A stretch of 64,000 bases of DNA from an alpha proteobacterium BAL199 (GTDB lineage Bacteria; Pseudomonadota; Alphaproteobacteria; Thalassobaculales; Thalassobaculaceae). Below, one piece after another: positions 9,469 to 18,774 of the stretch. Position numbers and translations under genes: made by a program. Location of the stretch: NCBI GenBank assembly GCA_000171835.1, contig ABHC01000001.1:496001-560000 (forward strand), in the 5' to 3' direction. Under the pieces are notes generated by a model that worked only from the letters and a program-made list of their open reading frames with translations, ran no database searches and was not told where the DNA came from. The first letter of the stretch is position 1. Each line of letters opens with the position of its first letter.

Positions 9469-10260
9469 ATGCAGGTTCGTTTGGACGGGCGCACCGCGCT
9501 GATAACCGGCGGCAGTCTTGGCGTCGGTCGTGCCATCGCAACCCGGTTCGTCGAAGCTGGCGCCCGCGTGGTGATCACGGCGCGTCGAGCCGAGATCCTT
9601 TCCGAAGCCTGCGATGCGATTGCCGCCGCTGCCGGCTCCCCGCCGACCGCGATTGCCGCCGATGTGGCTGATGCCGCGGATTGCGCGCGGCTGATCCGGG
9701 AGGCCGAAGCCGCCGTCGGACCGATCGACATCCTGGTGAACAACGCCGGATCCTCGAAGCGCGCACCGTTCCTCGACGTCGATGACGAGACTTGGCAGGC
9801 CGACCTGGACCTGAAGCTGTTCGCCGCCATTCGTCTGGCGCGTCGGGTGATTCCGGGGATGGTCGAGCGACGCTGGGGGCGGATCATCAATGTGTTGAAC
9901 ACCGGGGCGAAGGCGCCGCCGGCGGAAGGTGCCCCAACCGCTGTCAGCCGGGCGGCCGGCATGGCGCTCACCAAGGTGCTGGCCGGCGAACTGGCGCCGC
10001 ACAACGTGCTGGTCAACGCTTTGCTCGTGGGGCGGATCAAGAGCGATCAGTGGGTGCGCCGGCATGCCGCTGGAGCAGCCGGCGGCTCGAACGCCTCGCT
10101 CGATGACTACTACGCGGACATGGCGCGCAACATCCCGCTGGGCCGGGTCGGCGAGGCGGACGAGTTCGCGGCGGTTGCCTGTCTGCTGGCTTCGGATCTC
10201 GGCGGCTACGTCAGCGGCACGGCGATCAACGTCGATGGCGGGCTCAGCCCGGTCGTATAG
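9469..10260 (+). CDS. Short-chain dehydrogenase/reductase-family protein with altered catalytic residues
   Basis: A 263-residue Rossmann-fold SDR. The nucleotide-binding glycine motif GGSLGVG is at 14-20 and NNAG near 90, and the C-terminal GTAINVDGG is normal. The usual catalytic Tyr-x-x-x-Lys is replaced: the aligned stretch reads T-A-V-S-R at 157-161, and the preceding catalytic serine position lies in NVLNTGAK. It can probably still bind NAD(P), but standard SDR chemistry is doubtful. The ATG is preceded by GGGGAGGGCGAG. It converges on glpK with a 6-base gap, and no pathway neighbours point to a substrate. Confidence 0.85.
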   Translation: MQVRLDGRTALITGGSLGVGRAIATRFVEAGARVVITARRAEILSEACDAIAAAAGSPPTAIAADVADAADCARLIREAEAAVGPIDILVNNAGSSKRAPFLDVDDETWQADLDLKLFAAIRLARRVIPGMVERRWGRIINVLNTGAKAPPAEGAPTAVSRAAGMALTKVLAGELAPHNVLVNALLVGRIKSDQWVRRHAAGAAGGSNASLDDYYADMARNIPLGRVGEADEFAAVACLLASDLGGYVSGTAINVDGGLSPVV

Positions 10261-10266
10261 TCGCCG

Positions 10267-11760
10267 TTACCCGATCCGGATCCGGGTGCGGGCCACAGCG
10301 GAGTCCCAGCCGGACAGCAGGCGTCGTCTTACCATTGGCGCCATGTCCGGCTCGAACCGCCGGTCCAAGGCCCAGGATGCCGCAACGTCGTCCAGCGAGC
10401 TGTAGATCCCGGCCTGCAGGGCGGCCAAAGCGGCTGCGCCAAGAGCGGTGGTTTCCGTCACGGTTGGTCGCTCGACCGGGATCGACAATACGTCCGACAG
10501 GAATTGCATCAGCCAGTTGTTGGCGGCCATTCCGCCGTCGACCCGCAGGGTTTCCGGCTTGACCCCGTCTTCGGCCATTGCGCGGAACAGATCGCGGGTC
10601 TGATAGGCAACCGACTCCAGCGCCGCTCGCGCCAGATGCGCCCGTCCGGTGTCGCGGGTCAGCCCGAACATAGCGCCTCGCGCTTCCGCATCCCAAAACG
10701 GCGCGCCCAGTCCGGTGAACGCCGGAACCAGGTACACCCCACCGGTGTCGTCGACCGACCGGGCCAGGGCTTCGGTCTCCGAAGCCTCCTCGATCATCCC
10801 CAGCCCGTCCCGCAGCCACTGGACGACGGCGCCTGAAACGAAGATCGCGCCCTCCAGCGCATAGGTGTTCTTGCCGGCAATCCGGTAGCACAGTGTGCTT
10901 AGCAACCGGTTCGACGAGCGTACCGGGGCGTCCCCGGTGTTCAGGATCACGAAGCAGCCGGTGCCATAGGTGGACTTGATGTCGCCGGGCCGGAAGCACG
11001 CTTGTCCGACGGCGGCGGCCTGCTGGTCACCGGCGATGCCGAGGACCGGAAGGCGCTTGCCGAGCGCCGACGCATCGGTTTCGCCGAAGTCGGAAGCACA
11101 GTCCCGGATTTCCGGCAGCATTGAGGCCGGAACCTGGAAGATTTCCAGCAAGCGGTCGTCCCAGGTGCTGGTGGTCAGCCCGCACAGGTTGGTGCGCGCC
11201 GCGTTGGTCGCGTCGGTGACATGCCGGCGGCCGCCGGTCAGGCGCCACATTAGGAAGCTGTCGACCGTACCGAACGCAAGTTCACCACGCGCGGCGCGGT
11301 CGCGGGCACCGTCGACGTGGTCGAGGATCCAGGCGATCTTGGTGGCCGAGAAGTACGGGTCGAGCAGCAATCCAGTTCGTTCGGTGATCAGGTCCTCAAG
11401 GCCGTCGTCGCGCAACCGGGCGCATACGCCGGCGGTTCGGCGGTCCTGCCACACGATCGCGTTGTGGATCGCTTTGCCGGTGCTGCGATCCCAGACGATG
11501 GTGGTCTCGCGCTGGTTGGTGATGCCGATCGCCGCGACGCTCAGGCCGGCCGATTCGGCAGCGTCGATCGCTTCGCGCGTAACCGCTACGGCAGTGCTCC
11601 AGATCTCCTCGGGGTCGTGTTCGACCCAACCGCTGGCGGGGTAGATCTGCCGGAACTCACGCTGGGCGACGGCGATGATCGAGCCATCGGTGCGGAACGC
11701 GATGGCGCGGCTGCTGGTGGTTCCCTGGTCGATCGCGACGATCGCCTGTGTGCCGGCCAT
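10267..11760 (-). CDS. glpK: Glycerol kinase
   Basis: A full-length FGGY-family kinase of 497 residues that phosphorylates glycerol to sn-glycerol 3-phosphate with ATP in the cytoplasm. The N-terminus carries the phosphate-binding DQGTTSSR at 11-18, [11 protein letters not shown] follows near residue 80, and the second domain has GTGCF and the [14 protein letters not shown]-type segment. It is divergent from glpR, with candidate operator sequence between them, and glpD lies beyond glpR, so the three genes form a compact glycerol catabolic locus. No glycerol facilitator or transporter is visible here. Confidence 0.96.
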   Translation of the reverse strand: MAGTQAIVAIDQGTTSSRAIAFRTDGSIIAVAQREFRQIYPASGWVEHDPEEIWSTAVAVTREAIDAAESAGLSVAAIGITNQRETTIVWDRSTGKAIHNAIVWQDRRTAGVCARLRDDGLEDLITERTGLLLDPYFSATKIAWILDHVDGARDRAARGELAFGTVDSFLMWRLTGGRRHVTDATNAARTNLCGLTTSTWDDRLLEIFQVPASMLPEIRDCASDFGETDASALGKRLPVLGIAGDQQAAAVGQACFRPGDIKSTYGTGCFVILNTGDAPVRSSNRLLSTLCYRIAGKNTYALEGAIFVSGAVVQWLRDGLGMIEEASETEALARSVDDTGGVYLVPAFTGLGAPFWDAEARGAMFGLTRDTGRAHLARAALESVAYQTRDLFRAMAEDGVKPETLRVDGGMAANNWLMQFLSDVLSIPVERPTVTETTALGAAALAALQAGIYSSLDDVAASWALDRRFEPDMAPMVRRRLLSGWDSAVARTRIRIG

Positions 11761-11828
11761 ACCATCCTCCCCGGACTGTTCATCTGCGCCCGCGTCTGCT
11801 GCCGGTTTGCGCAGTCATTGGTCGTGGA

Positions 11829-11855
11829 TTTTCGATTGAGAAAGAAAATCGAAAA
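11829..11855. promoter_or_regulatory. Candidate GlpR operator between glpK and glpR
   Basis: A perfect inverted repeat with 9-base arms, TTTTCGATT and AATCGAAAA, separated by 9 bases, lies in the 122-base gap between the divergent glpK and glpR. Similar TTTCG/CGAAA words occur upstream of glpD. DeoR-family GlpR proteins bind such repeats and release them with glycerol 3-phosphate, so autoregulation plus control of glpK is likely. Confidence 0.65.
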
Positions 11856-11882
11856 CGACTACCCTTTTCCAGAAAAAAGAAA

Positions 11883-12662
11883 ATGGGGCTGGTTATGGAC
11901 AAGGCGACCCGTCGGCGCGGCCGGATCAGGGAGATCGTCACGGAACGCGGCTACGCCTCAATCGACGAGTTGGTCACCTTGTTCGAGGTGACGCCGCAGA
12001 CCATCCGGCGCGACATCAATCATCTGTCGGAGCGCGGCGATCTGAAGCGCTACCATGGTGGCGCCGGGCTGTCGTCGAGTGTCGAAAACGCGCCATACGA
12101 TCGCCGTCGCTTGTCGTTCGATGCCGAGAAACGGGCGATCGGACGCCAAGTTGCGGCCGAGATCCCAGACCATTCGTCGCTGTTCATCAACATCGGCACC
12201 ACCACCGAGGCGGTGGCCAGCGCCTTGCTCGATCATACCGGTTTGCGGGTGATCACCAACAACTTGAACGTCGCGCAGATCCTGTGCCGCAACCCGAGTT
12301 TCGAGGTCATAATCGCCGGTGGGGTCGTGCGCAACCGCGACGGCGGGATCGTCGGCGAATCGGCGACCGACCTGATCCAGCAGTTCCGGGTCGACATCGG
12401 GGTGATCGGGATCAGCGGCATAGCCGAGGACGGATCGCTGTTGGATTTCGACTATCGGGAGGTTCGGGTGGCGCAGTCGATCGTGCGCAATTCCGAAAAG
12501 GTATTCCTGTGCGCCGACAGTTCGAAATTCGGCCGAAAAGCCATGGTTCGCCTGGGCCACATTGCCCAGATGCACACGCTTTTCACGAATGGTCCGGTGC
12601 CCGAGGCGTTCGCCGATACTTTTCGACATCACAACGTTCGGACCGTGACCGCCGTGGTTTGA
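11883..12662 (+). CDS. glpR: Glycerol-3-phosphate regulon repressor, DeoR family
   Basis: A 259-residue DeoR-type repressor. The N-terminal helix-turn-helix (residues about 5-60) reads RRRGRIREIVTERGYASIDELVTLFEVTPQTIRRDIN, with the diagnostic TIRRD recognition helix. The C-terminal sugar-phosphate sensing domain has FINIGTTTEAVA and later FLCADSSKFG, typical for the family. Its place between divergent glpK and glpD identifies the ligand as probably glycerol 3-phosphate. The ATG at 11883 was chosen; an ATG at 11895 is equally possible, since neither has a clear ribosome binding site. The open frame upstream of 11883 crosses the operator and is not coding. Confidence 0.9.
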   Translation: MGLVMDKATRRRGRIREIVTERGYASIDELVTLFEVTPQTIRRDINHLSERGDLKRYHGGAGLSSSVENAPYDRRRLSFDAEKRAIGRQVAAEIPDHSSLFINIGTTTEAVASALLDHTGLRVITNNLNVAQILCRNPSFEVIIAGGVVRNRDGGIVGESATDLIQQFRVDIGVIGISGIAEDGSLLDFDYREVRVAQSIVRNSEKVFLCADSSKFGRKAMVRLGHIAQMHTLFTNGPVPEAFADTFRHHNVRTVTAVV

Positions 12663-12670
12663 ATGTTGAA

Positions 12671-12687
12671 ATTTCGTTTGCGAAAAT
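12671..12687. promoter_or_regulatory. Candidate GlpR operator upstream of glpD
   Basis: ATTTCG and CGAAAAT form an imperfect inverted repeat around TTTG, ten bases after the glpR stop and before glpD. The TTTCG/CGAAAA words match those between glpK and glpR, supporting a shared regulator. Confidence 0.5.
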
Positions 12688-12775
12688 TTAGACCACCTTG
12701 TACGACTCGAACTAGGTAATGCCGAAAAGACGGGTCGGTCCCTGAGAGGCATTGAGCCGGGCTTCGGGAGGACAG

Positions 12776-14323
12776 GTGGACACGGTATACGCGAGTGTTG
12801 ATGTCCTAATTATCGGTGGCGGAATCAATGGCGCAGGGATTGCGCGGGATGCTGCCGGGCGCGGACTCTCAGTCGTCCTGGCCGAGAAGGGCGATCTGGC
12901 TTCCGCGACCTCGTCATCGAGCACCAAGCTGGTTCATGGCGGACTGCGGTACCTTGAGCATTATGAATTTCGCCTGGTGCGCGAAGCGTTGAAGGAGCGC
13001 GAGGTGTTGCTGCGCGCTGCGCCGCACATCATCTGGCCGCTTCGCTTCGTGCTGCCGCACCATCGCGGCCTGCGTCCGGCGTGGCTGCTGCGGCTTGGTT
13101 TGTTCATTTACGATCATCTTGGCGGCCGCGCGTTGCTGCCGGGAACACGGATGATCGACCTCACGCGGTCGCCGGTCGGCGCCCCGCTGAAGCCGGAATA
13201 CCGTCTGGGCTTCGAGTACTCCGACTGCTGGGTCGAAGATACCCGCCTCGTGGTGCTCAATGCGATGGACGCGCAGGAACGCGGGGCCGAGATCCTGACC
13301 AGGACCGCGCTGGTCGACGCCAAGGTCGTCGATGGCGTGTGGGTTGCCCGACTGCTCGGCCCGGAGGGTGAGCGCACCGTGCGGGCTCGCACGGTGGTCA
13401 ACGCCGCGGGCCCTTGGGTCGCCGATGTGCTGGGTGAGCGCCTCGGCGTCAACACCGGCAGTTCCGTTCGTCTGGTCAAGGGCAGCCACATCGTAGTGCC
13501 GCAGCTGTACGAGCACGATCGCTGCTACATCTTCCAGAACTCCGACGGTCGGATCATCTTTTCGATCCCCTATGAGGGTGCGTTCACCCTGATCGGTACG
13601 ACCGACGAGGACTATCAGGGCGATCCCGGAGCGGCGGCGATCAGCGATGACGAGATCGCCTATCTCTGCCGTCTGACCGCCGAGTACTTCCAGGCGCCGG
13701 TGACGCCGGCCGATGTGGTCTGGACCTATTCCGGCGTTCGGCCGCTGTACGACGATGGCGCCAGCAAGGCCCAGGAAGCGACCCGCGACTACGTGCTGGA
13801 GTGGTCGGAGAGCCGTGGTGCTGCGTCGTTGAGCGTGTTCGGCGGGAAGATCACGACGTTCCGCCGGCTCGCGGAAGCGGCGATGGATCATCTGAAGCGG
13901 AGCTTCCCGAAGCTCGGCCCGTCCTGGACCAGCACCGCGCCGCTGCCGGGCGGCGATTTCGAACCGCGCGGCGTGGATGCGATGGTTGGTGCGCTGCGCG
14001 AACGTATCCCCGATTTAGGTCATGCAACGGCGCGACGGCTGGTACGGGCATACGGAACCCGGGTCTGGAGCGTGATCGGCAAGGCCCGATGCGTGACCGA
14101 CCTTGGTGCCGCGTTCGGTGCGGATCTGACCGAGGCGGAGGTCCGCTATCTGATGGATGACGAATGGGCGCAACGGGCCGACGATGTGGTCTGGCGCCGA
14201 ACCAAGCTCGGCTTGCGAATGGCCAAGCAGGAGATCGGGCGGCTCGACGACTGGATGGTCGCGCGCAGAGCGGGCGGACTGCAGGCTAGGCAAATGACGG
14301 ATCGGGCGGTCGGCGGTCCCTGA
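12776..14323 (+). CDS. glpD: Aerobic glycerol-3-phosphate dehydrogenase
   Basis: An FAD-dependent dehydrogenase of 515 residues that oxidises sn-glycerol 3-phosphate to dihydroxyacetone phosphate at the inner membrane and feeds electrons to quinone. The FAD-binding IIGGGINGAGIARDAAGRG is at the N-terminus, followed by STKLVHGGLRYLE; NAAGPW and the C-terminal FGGKITTFR are all present, and a C-terminal helical domain completes the usual length. The GTG at 12776 is preceded by GGGAGG at good distance, which is better than the TTG at 12752. It lies 113 bases after glpR on the same strand. Confidence 0.95.
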   Translation: MDTVYASVDVLIIGGGINGAGIARDAAGRGLSVVLAEKGDLASATSSSSTKLVHGGLRYLEHYEFRLVREALKEREVLLRAAPHIIWPLRFVLPHHRGLRPAWLLRLGLFIYDHLGGRALLPGTRMIDLTRSPVGAPLKPEYRLGFEYSDCWVEDTRLVVLNAMDAQERGAEILTRTALVDAKVVDGVWVARLLGPEGERTVRARTVVNAAGPWVADVLGERLGVNTGSSVRLVKGSHIVVPQLYEHDRCYIFQNSDGRIIFSIPYEGAFTLIGTTDEDYQGDPGAAAISDDEIAYLCRLTAEYFQAPVTPADVVWTYSGVRPLYDDGASKAQEATRDYVLEWSESRGAASLSVFGGKITTFRRLAEAAMDHLKRSFPKLGPSWTSTAPLPGGDFEPRGVDAMVGALRERIPDLGHATARRLVRAYGTRVWSVIGKARCVTDLGAAFGADLTEAEVRYLMDDEWAQRADDVVWRRTKLGLRMAKQEIGRLDDWMVARRAGGLQARQMTDRAVGGP

Positions 14324-14439
14324 CGACACCGCGACCTGATCGGTTCCTGCGATTTTCTTTGAGTCGCTTGTCATCGTCGCGCAACGATCGCCTGGGCAAC
14401 GCGTTGCTCATCAAACACCCATGTGTGCTGGGATGACGG

Positions 14440-14910
14440 ATGAGACGCCCGATCGCCTATAAGGCCGTGTTCTTTGTCGCCTTGCTGGCCACTGCCCTTG
14501 CCGTTGGTGGGGCGTTGGCACACGCATACGAACTGCCGAACAAGATCGATCTGTCACGCGACGAGTACTTCGTGGTTCAGAAGGCGTATGCCGGCTGGAA
14601 CCGGTTGGCGTATGTCCTGCTGATTCAGTTCGTGTCGATGGTGGCAATCGCCTACATGTCGCGGCGCATCCCGAAGGTACGTTGGCTTGTCGCGGCCGGA
14701 ATCGTTTTCTTCGTATGCGCCCAGGCTGTTTTCTGGACCTATACGGCTCCCGCGAACGCGGTGACCGAGAACTGGACGGTTGCTCCCGACAACTGGGAAG
14801 TCCTGCGACAGCGTTGGGAGTATTCCCACCTTGCCGGCGCGATGTTCCAGCTTCTAGCAATGTCCTCGTTGATCGTGGCCGCGCTGAGAGGCCGCCGGCG
14901 TCACGGTTGA
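14440..14910 (+). CDS. Small four-helix integral membrane protein, DUF1772-like
   Basis: A 156-residue protein with four hydrophobic segments at roughly residues 8-28, 52-72, 82-102 and 132-150. The loop between the first two contains ELPNKIDL and YFVVQKAYAGWN, and the last is preceded by RQRWEYSH, a pattern seen in DUF1772-type membrane proteins, whose biochemical role is generally unknown. The start ATG has only a weak GGGAT upstream. It converges on the chemoreceptor gene and has no obvious operon partner. Family assignment is tentative. Confidence 0.65.
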   Translation: MRRPIAYKAVFFVALLATALAVGGALAHAYELPNKIDLSRDEYFVVQKAYAGWNRLAYVLLIQFVSMVAIAYMSRRIPKVRWLVAAGIVFFVCAQAVFWTYTAPANAVTENWTVAPDNWEVLRQRWEYSHLAGAMFQLLAMSSLIVAALRGRRRHG

Positions 14911-14953
14911 CGCCCTCTGGTCAGGATCATCGCAACGTCGGCACAACGAGTCC

Positions 14954-16654
14954 TCAAACCCCGCGGATGCGTGCCAGGAAGCCGTCGACCTGGGCCCGCA
15001 ATGTCTCGGAGTTCCTGGACAACTCGCCGGCCGCTTCCAGCACCTGATGAGAAGCCGAACCCGTGTCGGTGGCGGAGCGTGTCACCTCTGCAATGGTCGC
15101 CGATACGTCGTGGGTGCCGGTCGACGCCTGCTGGACGTTGCGGGCGATCTCGTTGGTGGCGGCACCCTGTTGCTCGACTGCTGCGGCGATGGTGGTGGCG
15201 ATCTCATTAATCTGCTCGATCGTCTTGCTGATCATCCGAACGGCGCCGACCGATTCGTTGGTCGCTGCCTGCATCTCGGTGATCTTGGTACTGATCTCCT
15301 CGGTTGCCGTAGCGGTCTGGGTGGCCAGATTCTTGACCTCCGACGCCACCACCGCGAAGCCCTTGCCGGCCTCTCCGGCGCGGGCCGCTTCGATGGTCGC
15401 GTTGAGCGCCAGCAGGTTGGTCTGAGCGGCAATATCGTTGATCAGCTTGACCACATCGCCGATCCGCTGCGCCGCCTCGGCAAGGCCGTGGATCTGGGTA
15501 TCGGTCCGCGTCGCCTGCTGGGTGGCCTCACCGGCGATGCGTGTGGACTCCGATACCTGCCGGCTGATCTCGGCGATCGAGCTTGAGAGTTCCTCCGCAG
15601 CGCTGGCGGCGGTCTGCACGTTGGTCGAGGCCTGCTCGGAGGCTGCGGCCACCGCCTGCGATTGCCGGCTGGTTTCCTCAGCCGACGCAGACATCGATTC
15701 CGCCGTCGACTGCAGTTCGGTCGACGCCGACGACACGGTCTGGACGATCTCCTTTACACTGGCTTCAAACTCGTTGGCCAACCGTTGCATCGCGGCGGTC
15801 TTCTCCGCTTCGGCTTCAGCCTTGCTCCGTTCCTGTTCGTCGCGCGTCCGGTCGGCATCGATCATGTTGTCCTTGAACACCTGAACAGCGCCGGCCATCA
15901 CACCGATCTCGTCGCTCTGATTCCGCGAAGGGACCTCGGCCTCGAGGTCGTGTGCCGCCAACCGCAGCATCACGGACGTTAGCCCGCCGATCCGAGCCGT
16001 GATGGTTCGGACCAGAATCAGCCCAAACAACAGCACGGCGGCGGCGGCGGCCAGGGCGGCGCCGATCACGGTTGCCTGCATGGTTTCGCGGGCCGACCGC
16101 AGTGCAGCGGTTGCCGAGGCGGCTTTCGTGCGGTTCGCCTCAAGCATCGCGCCGACCTGTTCGGAGATCGCGTTCACGCTGGCACCGTAGTCACCGTTGA
16201 TCAGCTCGTTTGCCTGGACCTGCGCAAAGCTGCCGGCGAAATCCAACACCTGGGTGCCATTGGCGATCAACGGCTTGAGGTTGGCGCTGATCTGGTCGAT
16301 GACCGTGGCCGTATCGGGGTCGGCGGCCTCGCGTGCCGTCGACAACTGTTCCTCGAAGGCCTTCATCGTCGCCACGAAATCAGCCCGCAGCCCAGCCTGC
16401 CGATCGAGGTCGAGTTCGGCCGCCGCTCCGGTTACCAGGCCCCGCTGCTTCTCGACGAGCAGCGAGATCCGTGAGCCGAATTGGCTGCCGCGCACCGCGC
16501 TGGCGAGGGTGTCGCCGGCCGCGGCCATCCGTTCGGAACCGTAGATGGCGGAAACCGAGACGCCGGCAAGGGCGACGCCGACGATCAGCATCAGGATGTA
16601 TAATTTGGCCCTGACGGTCAGGGTCAGGGAAAAGCGCTTCGAAACGATGGTCAC
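14954..16654 (-). CDS. Methyl-accepting chemotaxis protein
   Basis: A 566-residue transmembrane chemoreceptor. A membrane segment at about residues 15-36 precedes a periplasmic four-helix-bundle type sensing region (37-195), a second membrane segment (about 197-218), a HAMP domain and a long methyl-accepting coiled-coil domain. The signalling hairpin contains [24 protein letters not shown], the hallmark tip. No C-terminal receptor-methylesterase tether pentapeptide is seen; the protein ends ARIRGV. The start is a GTG with AAGGAG seven bases upstream. It is divergent from an MFS transporter. The ligand is unknown. Confidence 0.93.
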   Translation of the reverse strand: MTIVSKRFSLTLTVRAKLYILMLIVGVALAGVSVSAIYGSERMAAAGDTLASAVRGSQFGSRISLLVEKQRGLVTGAAAELDLDRQAGLRADFVATMKAFEEQLSTAREAADPDTATVIDQISANLKPLIANGTQVLDFAGSFAQVQANELINGDYGASVNAISEQVGAMLEANRTKAASATAALRSARETMQATVIGAALAAAAAVLLFGLILVRTITARIGGLTSVMLRLAAHDLEAEVPSRNQSDEIGVMAGAVQVFKDNMIDADRTRDEQERSKAEAEAEKTAAMQRLANEFEASVKEIVQTVSSASTELQSTAESMSASAEETSRQSQAVAAASEQASTNVQTAASAAEELSSSIAEISRQVSESTRIAGEATQQATRTDTQIHGLAEAAQRIGDVVKLINDIAAQTNLLALNATIEAARAGEAGKGFAVVASEVKNLATQTATATEEISTKITEMQAATNESVGAVRMISKTIEQINEIATTIAAAVEQQGAATNEIARNVQQASTGTHDVSATIAEVTRSATDTGSASHQVLEAAGELSRNSETLRAQVDGFLARIRGV

Positions 16655-16964
16655 TGGCGGCTCCTTGCCCCGGTCGGTGACGCCGCTGTCGGATGCGGCT
16701 GTCGCGACGATCTCAGTTTCCTACAATTATCTTGAATTGTACGGATAACGTGTATTCGCGTCTGGGATGGAACCGTATTTTGGAGTGCTTACCAAACGGT
16801 TAATTCAGCCATAGCCTCGCGCGAATAACAGCGGTCACGCTTTCCTTGTCCCGGTTGTCGTCGGCGTACGGTCCGGGTACCGTGGGTGCATCGACCCCAG
16901 ACCGGGTGACGGGCGGTGACACTGTGTGCGATCACCGCCCATTCTTTCGAGAGGACGCAGTATC
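16655..16964. other. Intergenic region between chemoreceptor and MFS transporter
   Basis: These 310 bases between divergent genes hold no supported coding sequence. The stretch from about 16715 to 16815 is AT-rich and contains the dyad listed at 16722. The rest is high GC; a GAGAGGA element at the right end serves as the ribosome binding site of the transporter. Confidence 0.6.
16722..16741. promoter_or_regulatory. Inverted repeat TACAATT-N6-AATTGTA
   Basis: A perfect dyad with 7-base arms separated by ATCTTG, about 70 bases upstream of the chemoreceptor start and 220 upstream of the transporter start. It looks like a regulator binding site for one of the divergent genes; no regulator gene adjoins it. 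Confidence 0.45.
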
Positions 16965-18224
16965 GTGACGACCGACAGTCGAGCCGCGCCGGTGATGGCA
17001 GGCGAGGCAGATAGCCCCTATGCGTGGTATCGGCTCGCCATGTCGCTGCTGATCAGCATGATCGGCGGCGTCGGGTTGTGGTCGGTCGTGGTCACGCTAC
17101 CGGCAGTCGAGGCAGAGTTCGGTGTGGCACGAGGCGACGCTTCGCTGCCGTACACGGCCACGATGATCGGCTTTGCGATCGGCGGCATCATGATGGGGCG
17201 CCTCGCCGATCGGTTCGGCATCCTGGTGCCGTTGCGTTGCGGCACGATCGCTCTCGCCCTTGGCTATGCAGCCGCCAGTCAGTCGACCAGCCTCTGGCAG
17301 TATACGCTCGCGCATGGGTTGCTGGTTGGACTGCTCGGCAGTTCGTCAACCTTCGGTCCAATCATATCCGACGTATCGTTGTGGTTCGTGCGCCGGCGCG
17401 GGATCGCTGTCGCCATCGGTGCCAGCGGCAGCTACATGGCGGGGACGGTCTGGCCGCCGATCATCCAGCACCTGATCGAGACGATCGGCTGGCGCGACAC
17501 CCACCTGGTCGTCGCGGCATTCTGTTTCGTGACCTTGATTCCGCTGTCGGCGGCGTTGCGGCGGCGACCGCCGTCCACCCTGGCGTCGGTGCCGCCCTCG
17601 GCAGAGCCGAGGGGCGGGGGCTCGATGGCCAGCACGATGTCGCCGGCCGCCCTGCAGACCCTGCTGCTGATCGCCGGGCTGAGTTGCTGTGTCGCCATGG
17701 CCATGCCGCAGGTCCACATCGTGGCCTACTGCGCGGACCTTGGCATCGGTACGGCCCGTGGCGCGGAGATGCTGTCGCTGATGCTTGCCACCGGCGTGGT
17801 CAGTCGATTGGCCTTTGGCGGCATCAGCGACCGAATCGGGCCGTTGAAGGCGCTGCTGCTGAGCTCCGGGTTGCAGGCACTGTCGCTGCTGCTGTTCCTG
17901 CCGTTCGAGGGGCTGGGGATGCTCTACGTGGTATCGGCTCTGTTCGGCCTCTCGCAGGGCGGTATCGTGCCGACCTACGCCCTGATCGTGCGCCAGTTCT
18001 TTCCGCCGGCCGAGGCTGGTGCCCGTGTCGGGCTGGTGTTGTCGGCAACTCTGCTGGGAATGGCGCTCGGCGGCTGGATGTCGGGAGCGATCTACGACCT
18101 CACCCTGTCCTATCAGGCGGCGTTCCTGAACGGGATCGCCTGGAATATCCTGAACCTGGCGATCGCGGCGTTCCTGCTGCTGAAACTCGGGCGCCGGTTG
18201 TCGCTGTCGTCGTCTCCTGCATAG
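16965..18224 (+). CDS. Major facilitator superfamily transporter
   Basis: A 419-residue inner-membrane carrier with about twelve hydrophobic segments in two six-helix halves split by a polar loop near residues 195-225. The first half has the MFS loop 2-3 signature GRLADRFG, echoed in the second half by GGISDRIG. The general look is of the monocarboxylate/oxalate-formate antiporter group. The GTG start follows GAGAGGA; the open frame further upstream is non-coding. It is followed on the same strand by two small dimeric alpha/beta-barrel proteins, 53 and 149 bases apart, suggesting a catabolic unit, but the substrate is not evident. Confidence 0.87.
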   Translation: MTTDSRAAPVMAGEADSPYAWYRLAMSLLISMIGGVGLWSVVVTLPAVEAEFGVARGDASLPYTATMIGFAIGGIMMGRLADRFGILVPLRCGTIALALGYAAASQSTSLWQYTLAHGLLVGLLGSSSTFGPIISDVSLWFVRRRGIAVAIGASGSYMAGTVWPPIIQHLIETIGWRDTHLVVAAFCFVTLIPLSAALRRRPPSTLASVPPSAEPRGGGSMASTMSPAALQTLLLIAGLSCCVAMAMPQVHIVAYCADLGIGTARGAEMLSLMLATGVVSRLAFGGISDRIGPLKALLLSSGLQALSLLLFLPFEGLGMLYVVSALFGLSQGGIVPTYALIVRQFFPPAEAGARVGLVLSATLLGMALGGWMSGAIYDLTLSYQAAFLNGIAWNILNLAIAAFLLLKLGRRLSLSSSPA

Positions 18225-18277
18225 TGTTCACAGGCTCCGACCCGGAGTTTGAAGCGCCTAAAGAAAGGATAGAACCG

Positions 18278-18625
18278 ATGCCCATCACCGGCCGCTACGT
18301 GCTCATGGCGAGCATGGATGTCGACCCCGACAAGGACGCGATCTTCAACGAGGTCTACGACCAGGAGCACATCCCCTATCTGATGGAAGTGCCGGGCGTG
18401 CTGTCGGTCACGCGCGCCGTCGCTGAGCCGTTGTCGATGATGCTGGGCGGCGAGAAACGGACCATGCCGATGGAAGGTCCGCGCTACACCGCGATCTATG
18501 AGATCGAGAGCCCCGACGTCGTGCTCAGCCCCGAATGGGCGGCGGCCGTTGAGCGCGGCCGCTGGCCGGCTGAGGTGCGCCCGCACACCCGCAACCGCCA
18601 GCACCGCCTGTTCAAGGTCAGCTGA
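18278..18625 (+). CDS. Small protein, probable dimeric alpha/beta-barrel (EthD-like) fold
   Basis: A 115-residue protein. It begins with a strand (RYVLMASMDVDPDK) followed by a helix, YDQEHIPYLMEVPGV, the pattern of ferredoxin-like EthD/DUF1330-type proteins in which an acidic-histidine helix follows the first strand. The ATG at 18278 is preceded by AAAGGA at a suitable distance. The same frame runs open through the upstream transporter, but only this segment is coding. It lies 53 bases after the MFS stop and before a NIPSNAP-type gene of the same fold class, so the three are probably co-transcribed. Function unknown. Confidence 0.72.
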   Translation: MPITGRYVLMASMDVDPDKDAIFNEVYDQEHIPYLMEVPGVLSVTRAVAEPLSMMLGGEKRTMPMEGPRYTAIYEIESPDVVLSPEWAAAVERGRWPAEVRPHTRNRQHRLFKVS

Positions 18626-18774
18626 GCGGGCCAGGAGGCTGTCTGCACCGGTTCGTGTGAGGTCGCCCGCACGGCAGCAGAACAGCGCGTGCAAGGCACG
18701 GCGCCTGCTGACAAACCCTGACACGAGGATTGTCTAAAGAGGAGCGGCCAGTCCGACCTCTGAGGAGTCCTCTT

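Noticed and set aside
17024-18277. Upstream extension of the small EthD-like frame through the transporter
   Set aside because: The frame is open for 418 codons before the real ATG at 18278, but this part is the shifted frame of the MFS gene and is Arg-rich without similarity.
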